From the NCBI GenBank assembly GCA_012974445.1, contig JAAXQG010000151.1:1-40800 (forward strand): a DNA stretch of 40,800 nucleotides. The letters run 5' to 3'. The notes beneath the pieces were generated by a model that worked only from the letters and a program-made list of their open reading frames with translations, was not told the origin of the DNA and made no database searches. The DNA comes from Desulfuromonadales bacterium (GTDB taxonomy: Bacteria > Desulfobacterota > Desulfuromonadia > Desulfuromonadales > JAAXQG01). Made by a program: the position numbers and the translations under genes. Shown here piece by piece: positions 39,344 through 40,800 of this stretch. Within the stretch, counting starts at the first letter, position 1. Every line of letters starts with the position of its first letter.

Positions 39344-40800
39344 TTGAGATCCATCATCTGCGTTTTATTGCTCTGCCTTCTATCCCCGGTATTTCTTGCT
39401 CCAGAGGCCCAGGCCCTGTCGCTGACTGAAAAAGTAAAGGAACATCATTACGAAAATGGCCTGCGCCTGCTCCTGGTCACAAGGGAGAACTCCCCCACAT
39501 TCAGTGCCTATGTCACCCTGGGGGTAGGCTCGGTGGATGAAACCAGTGACCGCCGGGGTGTCGCTCATCTTCTGGAGCACATGCTCTTCAAGGGCACCGA
39601 GCTTTACGGCACCCGGGACTACGCACAGGAGAAGCCGCTGCTGGACGAGATTGAAAAAGTCGGCAGCCGCATCGACGTCCTGAAGAACCAGGCAGGGGCC
39701 GATTCCGGGGAACTCAGTGCGCTGCGCCAGCAGCTTGTCGAGCTGCAGGGGCAGCACAAGGCTCTGGTGATCAAGGACGAATTCGCGAGCCTGTACGCCG
39801 AAAACGGAGGGGTCGGCTTCAACGCCTTTACCAGCAAGGATCTGACCACCTACCTTATCTCCCTTCCCGCCAACAAGTTGGAACTCTGGGCCGCTCTGGA
39901 GTCCGATCGCATGAAGCATCCGGTGCTCAGAGAGTTCTACACCGAGCGCGATGTGGTCCGCGAGGAGCGTCGCCGTTCCTATGACGGCAACCCCTCTGGT
40001 CTGCTGTATGAAAACCTGCTGGCTACCGCATATCAGACCCATTCCTACCGCAACCCCATCATCGGATGGCACTCGGATATCGAGAACCTGACCCTGGCTG
40101 AGACGCGGGAGTTTCTGACCAGTTATTACGCTCCCGTCAACACGGTCATTGCCCTTGTGGGTGACCTCGATTTCGATCAGGCCGTGGAGATGGTCGGGCG
40201 CTATTTCGGCGATATCCCTCCGGGGATTGCTGTCCCTGTTGTCAGCGATCTGGAGCCTGAGTCCATCGGAGAGCGACGTTTGGATATTGTCTTCGATGCC
40301 GAACCTCGGTTGGCCATGGCCTTTCATAAACCGACCCTGCCTTCTCGGGACGATTACATCTTCGATCTCATCGATCTGCTGCTCTCTTCGGGCAGAACCT
40401 CCAGGCTTTATCGCGCTCTGGTGCTGGAGCAGCAACTGGCAACCAGTGTTTCGACCTTCGGGGCGCCGGGGGCTCGCTTTGACAACCTTTTTGTCATCAC
40501 CGCCATCCCCCGTCACCCCCACAGTCTCGCCGAAGTTGAAGAGGCTATAACTCGGGAACTTGCGCTCCTTGCCACTGAACCGGTAACCGAGCAGGAACTG
40601 GAGCGGGCACTGAACCGACTGCGTACCGACCGGCTTGAGCAGTTAAAAACCAACAAAGGCCTTGCAAGCCTCCTGACCTACTATCAGACCGTCGCCGGAG
40701 ACTGGCGCTACATGGCGACCTACGACGAAATAGTGGCGGGAATCACCCCGGAGGAGATCCGGGCAGTGGCGCAGAAGTATTTCACATCGATAAACCGTAC
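39344..40800 (+). CDS. M16-family zinc peptidase, C-terminus truncated by window edge
   Basis: TTG start at 39344 after GGAGG: signal peptide MRSIICVLLLCLLSPVFLAPEAQA, then TEKVKEHHYENGLRLLLVTRENSPTFSAYVTLGVGSVDETSDRRGVAHLLEHMLFKGT (HxxEH), FNAFTSKDLTTY. Open to window end, hence absent from ORF track. Confidence 0.92.
   Translation, partial: MRSIICVLLLCLLSPVFLAPEAQALSLTEKVKEHHYENGLRLLLVTRENSPTFSAYVTLGVGSVDETSDRRGVAHLLEHMLFKGTELYGTRDYAQEKPLLDEIEKVGSRIDVLKNQAGADSGELSALRQQLVELQGQHKALVIKDEFASLYAENGGVGFNAFTSKDLTTYLISLPANKLELWAALESDRMKHPVLREFYTERDVVREERRRSYDGNPSGLLYENLLATAYQTHSYRNPIIGWHSDIENLTLAETREFLTSYYAPVNTVIALVGDLDFDQAVEMVGRYFGDIPPGIAVPVVSDLEPESIGERRLDIVFDAEPRLAMAFHKPTLPSRDDYIFDLIDLLLSSGRTSRLYRALVLEQQLATSVSTFGAPGARFDNLFVITAIPRHPHSLAEVEEAITRELALLATEPVTEQELERALNRLRTDRLEQLKTNKGLASLLTYYQTVAGDWRYMATYDEIVAGITPEEIRAVAQKYFTSINR

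Noticed and set aside
39380-40522. 380-aa minus-strand ORF
   Set aside because: Antisense to the M16 peptidase, whose signal peptide and HxxEH motif are clear.

Overview
The window reads as a chromosomal segment from a Desulfuromonadales/Geobacter-like bacterium; the taxon is inferred from gene content and order only. Left to right: (i) a divergent, partial lptF/lptG-type permease; (ii) a housekeeping run rpsB-tsf-pyrH-frr-(small 2[4Fe-4S] ferredoxin)-uppS-cdsA-dxr-rseP-tsaB-DUF465; (iii) a branched-chain amino acid/phospholipid block ilvD-ilvB-ilvN-ilvC-psd-pssA-[T-box]-leuA-leuC-leuD; (iv) a complete minus-strand Tad/Flp pilus locus, about 20.7-32.6 kb, with two flp pilin genes, one of them absent from the ORF track; (v) a polar amino acid ABC transporter, a zinc-ribbon protein and pfkA on minus; (vi) lon and a partial M16 peptidase on plus. 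The most notable observations are a decayed copy of the 3' end of the ABC-transporter ATPase gene on the far side of the tad locus (so tad lies between an intact and a relic copy in the same orientation), a leucine-type T-box upstream of leuA in a Gram-negative genome, an apparent ATT start codon for cdsA, a 27-bp tandem repeat giving RpsB an Ala/Pro-rich tail, and a strong inverted repeat between ilvD and ilvB. I found no CRISPR array, tRNA, rRNA, transposase, or convincing new multi-gene system.
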